From assembly GCA_025060325.1 (NCBI GenBank), contig JANXBW010000001.1, positions 1 through 64,000 of the forward strand: a stretch of 64,000 nt of DNA, in the 5' to 3' direction. The notes below the pieces were generated by a model. It had not been told where the DNA came from. It did not search any database and saw only the letters and a program-made list of their open reading frames with translations. This document shows, piece by piece, positions 1-9,731 of this stretch. Source of the DNA: Thermoguttaceae bacterium (GTDB taxonomy: Bacteria; Planctomycetota; Planctomycetia; Pirellulales; Thermoguttaceae). Both the position numbers and the translations under genes were made by a program. Position 1 is the stretch's first letter; each line of letters opens with the position of its first letter.

Positions 1-2108
1 CCGCCTTCTCCGAAGGTAGGCCGGCCTGTTGCCGCGGACCACTCCACACTGTGAAGCCAGACCTTGGTGCCCTTCGAAACCGGGTTCTTCTTTCCTAAAA
101 CCACAATCTTCAGGGTATGCCGGGTGTTGGGCAGGCCATTGCGGTAATACAGTGTGCCCTTGCGCGGACTGGGATTCCAACAATCGATGTGGACCAATTG
201 CTTGACGCCGTCGAGATAGACCTCGGCCAGACCCCCATCCGGGCCGGTATTGCCCAAGACGCGCACCTGGTTGCCGACGAACTCCACGGTGGCCGAAGCC
301 CCCGCTTGGTCGCTCACGCGGAAAGGCCCGTCCTCGCTCCACTCGCCGCTTAGCGCCAGGAGCGGCACTTGCGGCTGGTCCGGGATCGGTCCGGCGCTTG
401 CTTGGGAATCCTCTGGCAATTTCGGCATCAACACAGCAAGCCGGCGAATACCGTCGTGACGGATCTTCACTACGGCGTCACCGTTTTCCACTGGCTTGAC
501 GGTGTAACCGTTCTGATCGAGACTTTCGCGCTTGGGAAGGCGTTGACCAGTATCCGGAACGAACACAGCTTCCGGCTCGCATTTCACTCTCAGCGTGGCG
601 ATGGTTCCCGGCGGGGCGTCAAATGTGGTGTACTCGATAAGGCGGTCCGAATACCAAACGTCCGTCACCACGGACGTACTATTGACGAGGTGGTTTTCGC
701 GGGCCGGACCGAATTCCTCGGGCATCCAGGCGATCGTGGCCAAGAGATGCTTAAGCGCCATCGGATGAGCAATCTTGAACCAGCCACTGTTGACGATGAA
801 CCCGCCGTCGATGTTGTCTTCTGAAACGCCCGTTTCGTGTCCATCGTAGGTGGCCAAGATTTGCATCCGCCGCGCAAGTTCGCGGGCCCAAGAACTTTGG
901 GCCTCCACGCCGTATTGAGCAAAAGCAGGTGCCACTTCCATTGGCGCATACCAGAGGGAGCGACCGCAGCAGCCGGGGGATTCAGGAAAGGCCCACGCCC
1001 CACTGTAGACTTCGCCGCCGGCGCCCGGGTCCACACTCGTGCGGTTTAAGAAAAGTGAGAGGATGTTGCGAACATCGTTCCGCCAATTGGGGAAAGCCTC
1101 CTTGTTATCCATCATGTACCGGGCGGCAAACTCGGTAACATTCGTCACTTGCACCGGGCAATTCCAGTCCCAGTAGTTGCGGCCCCAGGTGTCGTGCACG
1201 GTCCAGGCCGGAAGGAGCACATCGCGTAAGTATGCCCGGGCTGCGTCTCGGGCGTTGACAATCTCACCATCTTTGCCGGTGTAACCCAGCCGGATCAACT
1301 CGTCGAAGAAATACGCCAGAAACACCACGCCGCCAGTCTGTTGCACGTCTCTCCAGGGGGCGGCCTCGGGATTGGCGTAGCGGCCCCACGGGGCAGCACT
1401 CGGCGTGCGATCCCTCTTGGCAGCCAGGAGGTCGCCCCAGTGTTTGGCCGCCTCGAACCATCGCTTGTTCCCGGTAATTTGGTACGCGCGCAAGAGCGGC
1501 ACCCCCACCTCGGCAACGATATCCAGCTGGATCATTCCCGCCGGATCGCACTTGCCGTAGGGTTTGCCCTTGACCGGCACGCTAATCAGGAACTTTGGCC
1601 AGGGATGATCGGCCGGCGTGCAGCAGTGGTCGATGAGGGCGTCGGCTTGAAGGGTCATAATCGCGATCGCCGCCGGATCGCCAGTGTAGCGGTAGTAATC
1701 GACCATGGCCGACAGGATGTAGGCGGCCCGTTGGCCCAGATCGCCATTGTCCCAATCCCCGATGGGCACTGGCGTGATCGTCCCGTCCGGATCGATCTTC
1801 CAATGCCCGTTAAACACGTAGTGCGGCGCTGCGCACACGGCGGCTGGCGGTTCTACCCAGGGATAGCGCTTGAGCGTCTCGGCCGCAATCCGCACGCGAA
1901 AATCAAGCTGCCCATTTTGGCCCTGGTACCACGGGGCGATCACTCCGTACTTGTCGTGTACGGCCGCGTGGGCGTAGTAGCGCTCCTGAACAGTTGCTGC
2001 GATCCCAGGGGATAGAAGCCACGGGTTGCTAACGACAAGTGCCCACGCACCAGAGATCGAAATCCCTGCCCAAACCGTTAGTCTACGGGCGTAAAAAGCG
2101 CGACCCAT
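1..2108 (-). CDS. Secreted alpha/alpha-toroid protein with C-terminal beta-sandwich, 3' end cut by window
   Basis: The reading frame runs open from the ATG at 2108 to the window edge (about 702 codons). A GGAGG lies 6 nt upstream of the ATG (2115-2119). The first 35 residues look like a signal peptide (MGRAFYARRLTVWAG, then a hydrophobic run). Residues about 40-470 are rich in Trp, Tyr and helical repeats with phrases such as GDWDNGDLGQRAAYIL and CCGRSLWYAPME, typical of (alpha/alpha)6 toroids in glycosidases and polysaccharide lyases. The last ~130 visible residues (ATVEFVGNQVRVLGNTGP, AEVYLDGVKQ) resemble a galactose-binding-like beta-sandwich. I infer a periplasmic or exported carbohydrate-active protein, family not identified. 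It is unrelated by strand or spacing to the MoxR gene downstream of its start. Confidence 0.75.
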   Translation of the reverse strand, partial: MGRAFYARRLTVWAGISISGAWALVVSNPWLLSPGIAATVQERYYAHAAVHDKYGVIAPWYQGQNGQLDFRVRIAAETLKRYPWVEPPAAVCAAPHYVFNGHWKIDPDGTITPVPIGDWDNGDLGQRAAYILSAMVDYYRYTGDPAAIAIMTLQADALIDHCCTPADHPWPKFLISVPVKGKPYGKCDPAGMIQLDIVAEVGVPLLRAYQITGNKRWFEAAKHWGDLLAAKRDRTPSAAPWGRYANPEAAPWRDVQQTGGVVFLAYFFDELIRLGYTGKDGEIVNARDAARAYLRDVLLPAWTVHDTWGRNYWDWNCPVQVTNVTEFAARYMMDNKEAFPNWRNDVRNILSLFLNRTSVDPGAGGEVYSGAWAFPESPGCCGRSLWYAPMEVAPAFAQYGVEAQSSWARELARRMQILATYDGHETGVSEDNIDGGFIVNSGWFKIAHPMALKHLLATIAWMPEEFGPARENHLVNSTSVVTDVWYSDRLIEYTTFDAPPGTIATLRVKCEPEAVFVPDTGQRLPKRESLDQNGYTVKPVENGDAVVKIRHDGIRRLAVLMPKLPEDSQASAGPIPDQPQVPLLALSGEWSEDGPFRVSDQAGASATVEFVGNQVRVLGNTGPDGGLAEVYLDGVKQLVHIDCWNPSPRKGTLYYRNGLPNTRHTLKIVVLGKKNPVSKGTKVWLHSVEWSAATGRPTFGEG

Positions 2109-3527
2109 AACAAACCTCCATCAGTCATTGGTTTGTACACCATGCATGACGGGCCCCGGCCGAATTGGAATTATTATACAACCTGGAGCCGCAAGGTTTT
2201 GGGGAGCTCGCGCCGGGGCCGTGTTACCGCTTATCCTTTCGCGGAATCTTGTTGACGAAAAGCCCCGATTCCTTGGGCGGGAAGGCTACGGGCAATTGTC
2301 AAGATGGTTTCAGGAATCAGGCACAACGGCCATCGATGCAAAATCGGGCCCACACCTTATAAAAACCACAAGCAAGTCAGGCAAAGAGGTTTATGCGGTC
2401 CCCCAGCGGTCCCGACCGGTGGAAAAGCTTCACAGAGTTCAAGCGTTTGACGATCGAACTGTTAGATTCGTTTACATGAGCACTGATCGCTAAGGATATG
2501 CAGGCACAGGATTTGTGGAAATGGTCGAGTTTCTTCTCAGGGGCAGCTACCGAGCGGTCAGGCGGAGCCGAGCACAGGGAGGTCCGGGGAGTTTGTACAG
2601 GAGCCCGGAACATGAACGAACCGAGAGAAAGCATCGATTGAAATCTTGGTAAGGGGCTTTGTCTCGCCGAGCGCAAATGTTCGAGATTGAGTTTGACTGG
2701 ATAGTAACTCTGCGATTGGGAGAAGACCTACACAGACGAAGAGAGGCGTAGATCCCGGATCAAGCGGAACGGCACATCGGGAGAATCTTGGGGCCCATCT
2801 GGCCTAGCATCGGGACATACGGCGCCCTCACATGTTTGGGAACCGCAGTAATCTCCTGCGGCGTAGGTGGCTGACAGGCTCGAAGACTTAGCGCACTACC
2901 GCTCGCCGGTCACACATGTTGAAAAAGCCCAGCAAGCGCTGCCGATTAGCCCTTGGAACGGTGAACTTGAGGGTGCGGAGGCGTGGGCCAACCAATCGAA
3001 GGAACGGTGGATGGAACCGGCGCGTAAGTGTGGGTTGCAGCCAGAGGGTGAAGGCTACCCCAACTTTGGGCAGAAAATATCCAACTCCTTGGACGCTAAT
3101 TTTCCCGTTTGGAGGGGCTGCAAGGCGGCGACGATAGCACGTCGAGGCCAACGGCACATCCCATCACAGGCGGCGCAAAAGGGGCTTTCCATCCCTACCT
3201 CAAACTCACAATAAATCAGCCATCTTGGCTAAAAAGACGCGTCGGGACTGTTCCCCCAAAGACAGTCGCCTACCTCCTCAGAGAGCCTCGGGCGCCGGTT
3301 CCGGCCCCGAAAGGGCCTGTAGCCTCCTGCCGCGGGCCTGTGGTAAAAATTCGGTAGGAAAAGCACCGTCAGGTCGCCAGCCCCCAAGTCGTGGGGAAGG
3401 ACGAAGGATCTTCGTAAAGATTACGCAGTTTTTGTCGGGCTAAGCGTTTTCCCGTTTGACGACCTAACAGCCACAAAGATTAGAGATCAACAACCGGCCA
3501 CTCTTAGCAGCGAGTGAGGGCATCCCA
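2109..3527. other. Gene-free stretch
   Basis: About 1.4 kb between a minus-strand and a plus-strand gene. Short open frames on both strands (for example 2128-2493 and 2888-3157) show no recognisable motif and no convincing ribosome binding site. Besides the -10-like box at 2173-2178 I see no structured element. Confidence 0.5.
2173..2178 (-). promoter_or_regulatory. Possible -10 box for the toroid gene
   Basis: A perfect TATAAT on the minus strand lies 65 nt upstream of the ATG at 2108, giving a leader of roughly 55-60 nt. I see no good -35 hexamer at 16-18 nt, so this rests on the -10 match and position alone. Confidence 0.35.
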
Positions 3528-4547
3528 TTGAGTACCAAGCCAAAAAGCCTCGGCGATCTTCTGCAGGAGTTTAGCCACTATCGCCGGCTGATGCAGGAAG
3601 AACTGCAAAAGGTCATCGTGGGTCAAACGGAGGTCATTGAACAGATCTTTGCCGCTATCTTTACGCGGGGACATTGCCTGCTGGTCGGTGTACCCGGGCT
3701 TGCTAAGACTCTGATGGTCAGCACTTTGGCCAAGATCTTGGATGTGGAGTTTAAGCGGATTCAATTCACGCCCGACCTAATGCCCTCGGATATCATCGGA
3801 ACTAATGTGCTTGAAGAAACCCCTGAAGGCCGGCGAGAATTCCGTTTCGTGCCCGGACCGATCTTCACGAATATTCTCCTGGCCGACGAAATCAACCGTA
3901 CTCCGCCGAAGACCCAGGCAGCCTTGCTCCAGGCCATGCAGGAGCGGGAGGTCACCGTTGGCCATCAAACATATCCGCTACCTGAACCTTTCTTCACTAT
4001 TGCCACGCAGAATCCCATTGAACAAGAAGGAACGTATCCGCTCCCGGAGGCACAACTAGATCGCTTCATGTTTAACATCAAGGTGGATTATCCCACGGCC
4101 GAGGAAGAGGAACGGATTCTTGCCCTCACCACTCGCTCGGAAAAGGTAGAGATCCACAAGGTCTTGTCGGCCAAGGCCATTGTCAACCTGCAGCGACTCG
4201 TGCATTCGATTGCAGTGAGCCAGTACATTGTCCAGTATGTGGCGCGACTTGTTCGGGCGACGCGACCGAAGGACCCCTCTGCCCCCGATTTTGTAAAGGA
4301 ATTTGTCGACTGGGGAGCTGGTCCCCGGGCGGGACAGTTTCTCATCCAAGGAGGAAAGGCCTTGGCAGCCATGGATGGTCGGTTTGCCGTGGCGATCGAG
4401 GATATTCAAAAGATCGCCGTTCCCGTGCTTCGCCACCGCGTTAGCGTCAACTTTCACGCCCAGGCGGAGGGCCTTTCAAGCGATGACATTATCATGCGGC
4501 TCCTTCGGGTCATTCCCCCGCCGACAATTCCTAAATACGAACGCTAA
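3528..4547 (+). CDS. MoxR-family AAA+ ATPase
   Basis: 339 aa, the usual MoxR length. Walker A GVPGLAKT is at about residues 54-61. Walker B and its extension read [19 protein letters not shown], and the sensor region reads [20 protein letters not shown] with the Arg finger in LDRF. MoxR ATPases act as cytoplasmic chaperones for von Willebrand-type partners, and the partner here is the DUF58 gene starting 45 bp after the stop. The chosen start is TTG at 3528, preceded by GAGGG (3516-3520) at 7 nt. The protein reads naturally from [12 protein letters not shown], and no in-frame ATG occurs before the conserved region except internal ones. Confidence in family is very high; the precise client is unknown. 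Confidence 0.95.
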   Translation: MSTKPKSLGDLLQEFSHYRRLMQEELQKVIVGQTEVIEQIFAAIFTRGHCLLVGVPGLAKTLMVSTLAKILDVEFKRIQFTPDLMPSDIIGTNVLEETPEGRREFRFVPGPIFTNILLADEINRTPPKTQAALLQAMQEREVTVGHQTYPLPEPFFTIATQNPIEQEGTYPLPEAQLDRFMFNIKVDYPTAEEEERILALTTRSEKVEIHKVLSAKAIVNLQRLVHSIAVSQYIVQYVARLVRATRPKDPSAPDFVKEFVDWGAGPRAGQFLIQGGKALAAMDGRFAVAIEDIQKIAVPVLRHRVSVNFHAQAEGLSSDDIIMRLLRVIPPPTIPKYER

Positions 4548-4592
4548 CCTTGTAGCTCAGCTCCTCCAGTTTGCGGAGAGAAAGCAGGGGCC

Positions 4593-5489
4593 ATGCCCAC
4601 TCCGGAACAGTTCCTGAAGCCGGAAGTTATTCGCCAAATTAAACGGCTCGATTTGAAAGCGCAGTTCATCGTCCGGGGGTTCCTCCACGGACTTCACGCA
4701 AGCCCGCTGCAGGGATTTTCGGTCGAATTTAGCGAGCATCGCAAATATACGCCCGGCGATGATCCCAAAGACATCGACTGGCTTGTCTACGCAAAGACTG
4801 ACAAGTTCTATGTTAAGAAGTTCGAGGCGGAGCGAAATGTCACCGGCTATCTCGTCGTCGATGCCAGTGGTTCGATGGGCTATACCTACCGGCAGGAGAT
4901 GACCAAGTTTGAATACGCAATCTGTCTTGCGGCGGCGCTTAGCTACCTGATGATCTCTCAGCAAGATCCGGTGGGGCTATTTGTCTTCGACGAAAAACTA
5001 CGGCAAAGCTTGCCACCTAAGTCCAAACGCAGCCACTGGGGCGATATCTTGGCGGTCCTTGCGCGATGCCGGCCTCAGGGGACAACTGGCCTGCCGGCGG
5101 TGCTGGCCCAACTGGCAGCCTTTCTACGGCGGGCAAGTTTAGTAATCATTTTGTCTGATCTGCTTTGCCCCATTGAGCCAGTGGTGGAGGGCCTTCACCG
5201 CTTAAAACACCGTGGCCATGACATCATCGTGTTTCATATTCTGGATGAAGCAGAGGTGCGATTTCCGTTTGAGGGAATGCTTGAATTTGTGGATCCTGAA
5301 AGCGGTCAACAGCTTAGTGTCGACGCGCTTGGTTTCCGCGAACACTATCTTCGCCAATTGAGAGATTTCTGTGAAACGCTCCGAAAGGAATGCGCACAAG
5401 CCCGAATCGACCTTGTGTCGCTGGATACGAGCGTTCAGTTTGACAAGCCTCTCATCGAATATCTCGTGAATCGCGCGGCACGGTTTTAG
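4593..5489 (+). CDS. DUF58 domain protein (vWA-like), MoxR partner
   Basis: 298 aa. It carries the DUF58 hallmark YTPGDDPKDIDWLVYAKTDK at about residues 52-71, followed by a MIDAS-like DASGSMGY at about 92-99 in a von Willebrand A-type fold. It forms an operon with the MoxR ATPase just upstream (45-bp gap). In many bacteria the pair is followed by BatA/BatB-type vWA membrane proteins and a transglutaminase; here the next gene is on the other strand, so the module is minimal. There is no signal peptide or membrane segment, so the protein should be cytoplasmic. The ATG at 4593 follows GAGAGAAAGCAGGGG. Confidence 0.92.
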   Translation: MPTPEQFLKPEVIRQIKRLDLKAQFIVRGFLHGLHASPLQGFSVEFSEHRKYTPGDDPKDIDWLVYAKTDKFYVKKFEAERNVTGYLVVDASGSMGYTYRQEMTKFEYAICLAAALSYLMISQQDPVGLFVFDEKLRQSLPPKSKRSHWGDILAVLARCRPQGTTGLPAVLAQLAAFLRRASLVIILSDLLCPIEPVVEGLHRLKHRGHDIIVFHILDEAEVRFPFEGMLEFVDPESGQQLSVDALGFREHYLRQLRDFCETLRKECAQARIDLVSLDTSVQFDKPLIEYLVNRAARF

Positions 5490-5763
5490 AACCGTCCCTG
5501 GCAAAGCTTAGCACTCCCAAGGGCCGGTTATTTGCCCTCTTACAAGCTTAGCGCCCGGCCGGCCACCCACGCGACGGTTCAAGTGGCCGTAAGTCCGAGT
5601 CTTACAACTCTCTAGGGGACAACCTGGAGTAACAAGGCGACCCAGCGTGCCACCCAGGAATCGCACGCCGGATATACACACACAGAAATTACTAGTGCGC
5701 TACCCGCCCAGCCAGTTAGTGCTCACCAGTGTATCAAGCGGCAGCCCCGAGGAGGTGAGGACC

Positions 5764-7095
5764 TCAGCTTAATCTGCAAAGGCGGACAATCACCTCGAAC
5801 ATGTCGACATCGGCAAGTGGCTTTTCCGGCAGATGAGCCGGCTCCGAGATCAACACAACCGTTCGCTGGGAGGGATCCTCAGCCGGTGCGCCGTGGGAAC
5901 CGCGGATTAGTTCCGGTTGGAGTGGGACACCTCCGGCGGCTCGGTCCCAAAATAGTTCCAACGGGTCATAACCCGGCTTGTTGTGGATGTCAACCTTCCG
6001 GGCGAAAGAGGGGGCAAGCTCGTCGTCTTCCCACCAGTAGTAAGCAAACCAACAAGTGGGCTGGGCCACCAGGATAAGCTCGCCACTTCTCGGATGGTCC
6101 AAACCCCAAGCGGGAAGATCGGCTCTGGTCAGCACACGTTCTATTTCAGGCTGATGTCGAAAAATTTCCGCTAGCCGACTAACCGTTTCCGCCTGCCCAT
6201 CAAGCACAAAAAGATGAGCAACTTGATGGTCAACAAGAGTAAACGCCCGCGACCTTTCCCAGTCAACATATTCGCCGTCATCCCGCTTGATCACGGAGAG
6301 ATAACCTTCTTCGCGGAGGATTCTGTTCGGAAAGCATGCACTGGCAACCGGGGTAATCACATATTCGCCGGCTATGAGCCAGATAATCTGGTCACCATAA
6401 ACGGAGCGCATCCCCTCAGCAAGCCGACCAATAAGTTTGTCGGCTTCGGCCAACGCCGAGTAAGCTTCGGGGCTATCTGGCCCGGACCGTTGAGCAGCAT
6501 AGTCTAGAAGCGGGAAATAGATGTAGAAGAAATCCGGTCGGAATTGCCCCGCGGCTAATATCGCCGAGTCAACGATCCACTGCGAGGCTGGCACCCCGGC
6601 CAGCGGTCCCCAGTAGTGATGAAGGGGAAAATCCCCCAGCCGCTCGCGCAACTGCCCATAAAGCTCGGCCGGCCGAGTGTAACACCAAGGCGTTTCCGAA
6701 CCGTCTGGATGATGGACCGGTGCCGGCGTGCAAACAAGATCGGCATCGGCACCTTTGATATGCTGGGCGAACCATATTGCCGAGCGCCGCGGCGATGAGC
6801 ACTCCCGAAGCCGCTGCCAAATCAACGGCTGGTCGAAACAGTCGACAGGAGACGTCCACATCTCCACCTGCCTTTTCTCCCGCCAGAAAAATCCGTTGGC
6901 GATAACTCCATGCTTCCGGGGCAATGTGCCGGTCAGCATGTTGGCCTGCACCGGACATGTCACACATGGGAAAGTCGGCGTCAGCTCGGCGATCTCCCCG
7001 CCGGCTACAAGTTCCCGCAAATGCTCCATTTGGGCAACATCTCGCTCCCGCAGGTGCGGAACTGAAAGAAAAATCAATGCTTTATCCAAGACCAT
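5764..7095 (-). CDS. AlkP-superfamily nucleotide pyrophosphatase/phosphodiesterase, EboF-like
   Basis: 443 aa, cytoplasmic (no signal peptide). The nucleophile region TFPCVTCPVQANMLTGTLPR matches type I phosphodiesterase/NPP enzymes with Thr as nucleophile (around residue 43). Further family marks are LLDYAAQRSGPDS, AGEYVITPV, VDHQVAHLF, GLDHPRSGEL and the terminal GSHGAP. The usual first metal-binding Asp near the N-terminus is not present (FLSVPHLRER), which I recall as normal for this subfamily. The ATG has GGGAGG 6 nt upstream. It is the third of three minus-strand genes (UbiA-type, TIM-barrel isomerase, this gene), the same classes as EboC, EboE and EboF of the ebo operon. Substrate unknown. 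Confidence 0.85.
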   Translation of the reverse strand: MVLDKALIFLSVPHLRERDVAQMEHLRELVAGGEIAELTPTFPCVTCPVQANMLTGTLPRKHGVIANGFFWREKRQVEMWTSPVDCFDQPLIWQRLRECSSPRRSAIWFAQHIKGADADLVCTPAPVHHPDGSETPWCYTRPAELYGQLRERLGDFPLHHYWGPLAGVPASQWIVDSAILAAGQFRPDFFYIYFPLLDYAAQRSGPDSPEAYSALAEADKLIGRLAEGMRSVYGDQIIWLIAGEYVITPVASACFPNRILREEGYLSVIKRDDGEYVDWERSRAFTLVDHQVAHLFVLDGQAETVSRLAEIFRHQPEIERVLTRADLPAWGLDHPRSGELILVAQPTCWFAYYWWEDDELAPSFARKVDIHNKPGYDPLELFWDRAAGGVPLQPELIRGSHGAPAEDPSQRTVVLISEPAHLPEKPLADVDMFEVIVRLCRLS

Positions 7096-7304
7096 TTTGC
7101 CTCCCTTGCGGTACTGTCACGGACCTTAGGAAGACCTGCCGCCAAACACGCGTTAACTTACGCAGTTTACTTGATAGGCATCGGGCGGTGTTGACTTCCA
7201 CCACTGCTTAGCTGCCCAGATCGCTGGGGGAAAACCTTCGGCAAATCGCCGGCTCTACATCACACCTATGATTCTTACTTTTTTCCGTTTTACGAAGGCC
7301 GGGC

Positions 7305-8144
7305 TTATTGGCCAGCTTTGCAAAGTTGACAAAGGAAGCGATAAGCCTCCTGGGCTACGCTCGGTGCTTCGTCACTATTTCGGCTAAGCTCCACATGGAC
7401 GGGACCAGTATAACCGAATTGTTCCAACGTGGCTATTGCTTCCCGGACATCAAGATCGCCCTGGCCGAACGGAAGATGGACGTGGGCCCCGCGACGCATG
7501 TCCTCAATGTGGACATTGACTATTCGATCTTTCACCGGCATCAACACCCGGGCAAAAGGCACTTCCCCCTGACAGTGAAGATGCCCAAAATCGACCGTTA
7601 GCCAAAGGTCATCTCGACCCAGCTTATCGACTACGAGAAGATAGTCATCTATCGTGCTTACGAGCATCCCCGGCTCAGGTTCCAAAGCGATTTTGACCCC
7701 TTGCCGCTGGGCAAAATCAAGAAGCCGGTGGAGTCCCTCCACAAGCCATGTCCAAGCGAGATTCCCCGAGACTGCAGGATCCCGCCTGCCGGACCAAATC
7801 GACACACACTTACTTCCAAGTGCTTGAGCGCACCTAACCGCGTGAAAATAAAACTGCAAGCGTCGCTCCCGTCCTGCCGGATCCGAGGAAACCAAAGTCG
7901 GCTCATGCTTGATCCACAGATTAAGAAGGTACCGAGCGCCTGTTTCTATCACCGAGCAAAGCTGGTGCCGGGAAAGCAGTTCCCCCACTGCCGCTAGTTG
8001 CCGTTCCCAATCAGCCGAGAACGGATTTAGCGCGTGATGGTCGATCGTGATGGCCACACTGCGGTAACCGATCGCCACCAAAACTTCGATGGCGTCAACA
8101 AGCGCGTGATGCGCAAATCCGTTTGTATTGTAGCCAAGGAGCAT
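7305..8144 (-). CDS. Sugar phosphate isomerase/epimerase (xylose-isomerase-like TIM barrel), EboE-like
   Basis: 279 aa from the ATG at 8144 (MLLGYNTNGFAHH), the natural beginning for this fold. A longer TTG start at 8180 with GAGGGG close upstream is possible and would add 12 residues. AP-endonuclease-2/xylose-isomerase-like barrel strands carry the metal ligands: ALEPEPG (Glu), VDFGHLHCQGE (Asp/His), VHIEDMRRG (His/Asp) and VHVELSR (Glu). It lies 209 bp upstream of the phosphodiesterase and 478 bp downstream of the UbiA-type gene. Real EboE proteins are, as I recall, about 100 residues longer, so this may be a related isomerase that occupies the same place rather than EboE itself. Confidence 0.85.
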   Translation of the reverse strand: MLLGYNTNGFAHHALVDAIEVLVAIGYRSVAITIDHHALNPFSADWERQLAAVGELLSRHQLCSVIETGARYLLNLWIKHEPTLVSSDPAGRERRLQFYFHAVRCAQALGSKCVSIWSGRRDPAVSGNLAWTWLVEGLHRLLDFAQRQGVKIALEPEPGMLVSTIDDYLLVVDKLGRDDLWLTVDFGHLHCQGEVPFARVLMPVKDRIVNVHIEDMRRGAHVHLPFGQGDLDVREAIATLEQFGYTGPVHVELSRNSDEAPSVAQEAYRFLCQLCKAGQ

Positions 8145-8622
8145 AACGCATGCGAATCCTGCCGAACCCGGCGCGGGCAAGAACCCCTCGCTTCGCCTCA
8201 GCCTTTAAATGAGTCTCGGGTTACGCCCCTTCAGGCGATTTACGGCAATTGGTCCACCCGCGGACCTTCAACTTGGGTTGTTCAAAAATGATTGTCGACA
8301 ACACCTGTGCAGGACCAGTCAGCTACCCCCGTTCGAACCTCAGCCTCCCAGACACCGTCGTTCTTAGCCCCTGCTCGCCTTTGAATTAAACCGTAAACGG
8401 CCGGGGATTGACGAAATCAATTCCCGCAAAGAGTTCCTCATCAGAGGCTAAAAAGCTTTCTTGAACGGCCGCCTCAAATTGGACCGGCGACCGAATTTCC
8501 TTCGCAGCAAAATCCTAGGATCAAAATTAGCATGCCCAGTTCAATCCCCGTAGCTTTTCCGAAAGACCGCTTCTAGGGATGTAGATCACACCAACTTTAT
8601 CTCTGCTTTCAAGTTTGCCCTC
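8145..8622. other. Gene-free gap inside the ebo-like cluster
   Basis: About 480 bp between the UbiA-type stop and the isomerase start. It is too short to hold the 3-dehydroquinate-synthase-like EboD expected at this place, and I see no remnant of its motifs in either strand. Confidence 0.5.
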
Positions 8623-9639
8623 TCACGTCAATCGAATCCGCAGCCCCAAAAGGACAGCCGGCACCAAGAGGGATAGGACCAGAATTGCTGCTTGTCCCCC
8701 GGCAAAGGCGAAGCAGATTGTGGCATCCCAAATGATTATCCACAAGATGGCCTGCTTGACAAATTGCTGGACCAGCGCGGCACTCGGCCGGCGCAAGGCT
8801 TGAAATCCGCGGACGCCAAGTATCCACCCAAGAACCACCACCAGCGCCACCCACTGAGGCCAGCGTGTAGCCACCGGTTCGATCGAACTCTCGAACACGG
8901 GGAGAATAGCCAACATCCCTAAAGCGCCGGCTATGAGGACAAGACCCCGCACCAGTTCTCGCCGCGTGGGATTGTGCTCTTCACGACTAGCAAACAAAGT
9001 AATGCCTGCCACGTAAACGCCAAGGGCAAGCGCTGCCCATGACGCACCGGCTTCGAAAGGGTGCCCGTGGGCGGCGTGACCTACGCTCACGCCCAAAAAA
9101 AGGTTGAGACTCCGGCATGCGCCCATCAGCAAAAAGCCCACTCCTGTGGACTTAAGTGCAAAATCGTAAGAAAGAATAACTGCAGCAAGAACGGTTCCCA
9201 GCGCCATCGGCCAGCCGGTTGCCCCGAGGACCGAAAGAATTGCACTCAGCCCCCACCCCACGCCCAAAAGGACCAAGCCAAGCCGCCAAGCCAATCGCAC
9301 TGAGATTCGCCCTGAGGGCAACGGCCTTTCCGGGCGGTAGAGCCGGTCCCGAGGCAGGTCGTTGACGTCATTAAGCACGACCCCTGCTGCATAAAAACAA
9401 GCCGACGAGGCAAGAAGGCCGACTAATTCACCCGGTCGAATAGTCCACCCCGGCCCTTGGGCCAAAAGGTACCCCGCTAAAGGGTCACTGATGGCCGTAA
9501 AAAGATTCGGAAGACGCACAAGTTCAAGAATGGCCCAAAGCTGGCTGGATCGCTGAGAAGCTTTGTTCCCAATAGAGCTCGGATACTCAGCGCTGTGGCG
9601 ACTGGACGTTGGATCCGCGGGCCTATCAACCTGCGACAT
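8623..9639 (-). CDS. UbiA-family prenyltransferase, EboC-like
   Basis: 338 aa integral membrane protein with about eight or nine hydrophobic segments. The first prenyl-diphosphate/Mg site is NDVNDLPRDRLYRPERPLPS (about residues 90-109), the NDxxDxxxD signature of UbiA enzymes in the form ending RPxRPxPSG that EboC proteins share. A second site is suggested at ILSYDFALKSTG. The N-terminal 30 residues are polar and poorly conserved in character. No Shine-Dalgarno is visible before the ATG at 9639, so the start is uncertain. It heads the three-gene minus-strand group with the isomerase and phosphodiesterase; the M50 gene ends 92 bp upstream and may be co-transcribed. The acceptor is unknown, and a role in menaquinone or haem prenylation is less likely because of the context. 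Confidence 0.85.
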   Translation of the reverse strand: MSQVDRPADPTSSRHSAEYPSSIGNKASQRSSQLWAILELVRLPNLFTAISDPLAGYLLAQGPGWTIRPGELVGLLASSACFYAAGVVLNDVNDLPRDRLYRPERPLPSGRISVRLAWRLGLVLLGVGWGLSAILSVLGATGWPMALGTVLAAVILSYDFALKSTGVGFLLMGACRSLNLFLGVSVGHAAHGHPFEAGASWAALALGVYVAGITLFASREEHNPTRRELVRGLVLIAGALGMLAILPVFESSIEPVATRWPQWVALVVVLGWILGVRGFQALRRPSAALVQQFVKQAILWIIIWDATICFAFAGGQAAILVLSLLVPAVLLGLRIRLT

Positions 9640-9731
9640 AGCGCAATTTTGTCAATTCAGACTCATTTGGCGGGCAATATTAGGGGGCAACAACCCTGGG
9701 GGCCAGCCGAAGAAGAACGGCCAATTCTAAC

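Noticed and set aside
2128-2493. 121-codon open frame after the toroid gene
   Set aside because: No homology by eye, no ribosome site and composition like the surrounding non-coding DNA.
8325-8350. GTTCGAAC-like sequence resembling a tRNA T-loop
   Set aside because: The flanking bases do not form a T-stem and no acceptor, anticodon or D-arm can be drawn.
8145-8622. Possible EboD remnant between the UbiA-type and isomerase genes
   Set aside because: The gap is under 0.5 kb and none of the three frames on either strand shows dehydroquinate-synthase motifs.
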